NCBI GenBank assembly: GCA_020627605.1
Contig: JAHDGO010000149.1
Coordinates: 1 to 5,588, forward strand
Direction: 5' to 3'
DNA from: Yoonia sp.
Lineage (GTDB): Bacteria > Pseudomonadota > Alphaproteobacteria > Rhodobacterales > Rhodobacteraceae
Length of the DNA stretch: 5,588 nucleotides
Shown: one piece after another, positions 5,153-5,588 of the stretch
How the letters are laid out: each line of letters opens with the position of its first letter
Numbering within the stretch: position 1 is the stretch's first letter
The notes under the pieces: generated by a model
Databases searched by the model: none
Seen by the model: only the letters and a program-made list of their open reading frames with translations
Told to the model about the DNA's origin: nothing
Position numbers and translations under genes: made by a program

Positions 5153-5588
5153 TCACAGAGTGGCGGGATTTCTGTCAACAATCTGTGACAATAAGGCTGT
5201 CAGGCTGAATTGTAGCAACGCGGCGGCCTCTTCTGCATGATCCGCCTCTGTGTAGACCCGCATTTCGGGCGCATTTCCAGATGGCCGCAGGTGTAATACC
5301 CGGCCATCCGACAATGTCATCCGCAGGCCATCTGTTTCATCCAATCCTGTTGCGGTGATCTGCAAGGGTGCCAAAAGAGCGTCACGCGCTCTTGCCGATT
5401 GCCGCAGATCGTTGATCAATGCCGCACTTTGATCCGTTGGCACATCCTGCAACCGGTCTGCGGCCGTAAAGCGGGATTGCTGCCTTGCGACCAATGCCGA
5501 TACCGGGTCGGTCCCGGCCTGATGCAATGTGCAGAGCATCGGCAGCAGCGCATCACGGGTCATCAGCGCCGGCACCGGTCCCTTGGGG
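5153..5588 (-). CDS. Phosphohexomutase, probably phosphomannomutase, C-terminal part (5' end beyond the right edge)
   Basis: The visible 145 codons are the end of an alpha-D-phosphohexomutase. The frame is open to the window edge (reading PKGPVPALMTRDALL at the left), so the GTG at 5575 is not taken as a start. LHLRPSGNAPEMRVY (5299-5255) is the sugar-phosphate-binding loop of domain 4, and RFTAADRLQDVPT matches the linker into that domain in alphaproteobacterial phosphomannomutases of the NoeK/ExoC type. The catalytic serine and metal loop are outside the window. Such enzymes convert mannose-6-phosphate to mannose-1-phosphate, the precursor of GDP-mannose used by Gmd, and the neighbouring genes favour this reading. 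Phosphoglucomutase activity, alone or in addition, is possible. It converges on galE with a shared hairpin between. No symbol is given because manB, noeK and exoC cannot be separated on this fragment. Confidence 0.8.
   Translation of the reverse strand, partial: PKGPVPALMTRDALLPMLCTLHQAGTDPVSALVARQQSRFTAADRLQDVPTDQSAALINDLRQSARARDALLAPLQITATGLDETDGLRMTLSDGRVLHLRPSGNAPEMRVYTEADHAEEAAALLQFSLTALLSQIVDRNPATL

Noticed and set aside
5573..5575. GTG as the start of a short 140-residue mutase-like protein
   Set aside because: The frame stays open to the window edge with family-like residues before it, so this is the tail of a longer gene, not a short stand-alone domain.
1..5588. CRISPR array, tRNA/rRNA, insertion sequence or toxin-antitoxin/defence genes
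   Set aside because: I saw no regularly spaced repeats, no tRNA-like fold, no transposase-like frame with terminal repeats and no small paired genes; nearly all sequence is accounted for by conserved metabolic genes.

Overview
The window looks like a chromosomal segment from an alphaproteobacterium, most likely of the Rhodobacterales (Roseobacter-type). The reasons are the atpH-atpA order and the alphaproteobacterial character of both proteins, a DUF2793-type protein (a family I associate mainly with this group), GC-rich coding sequence, and a perfect CtrA-type box (TTAA-N7-TTAA). This placement rests on recognised sequence style, not on a database search.

Layout. (1) 1-893, minus strand: start of the F1Fo ATP synthase operon, with atpH (delta/OSCP, GTG start) followed with no gap by the first 110 codons of atpA (alpha). 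(2) 894-1203: a leader/promoter region for the atp operon, ending in a strong hairpin terminator that insulates it from the gene upstream. (3) 1204-1692, minus: a small DUF2793-type protein of unknown function with a phage-appendage flavour. (4) 1693-1841: a divergent control region with a perfect CtrA-like box, a second degraded copy 34 bp away, and a near-perfect dyad. (5) 1842-5012, plus: a nucleotide-sugar operon gmd-fcl-galE, with gmd and fcl overlapping by ATGA and galE 52 bp further on with its own strong ribosome binding site. (6) 5013-5152: convergent intergenic region with a terminator hairpin. (7) 5153-5588, minus: the C-terminal part of a phosphohexomutase, probably phosphomannomutase, running off the right edge.

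How the genes fit together. Phosphomannomutase makes mannose-1-phosphate. An unseen GDP-mannose pyrophosphorylase would convert it to GDP-mannose. Gmd dehydrates this to GDP-4-keto-6-deoxymannose, and Fcl epimerises and reduces it to GDP-L-fucose. GalE interconverts UDP-glucose and UDP-galactose. The cassette therefore supplies activated fucose and galactose, most simply for a capsule, exopolysaccharide or O-antigen whose glycosyltransferases lie outside the window. No RNA gene, insertion sequence, CRISPR array or clear sign of recent transfer was seen. The least explained parts are the DUF2793 gene and the CtrA-like control region it shares with gmd; the rest is conserved metabolism.
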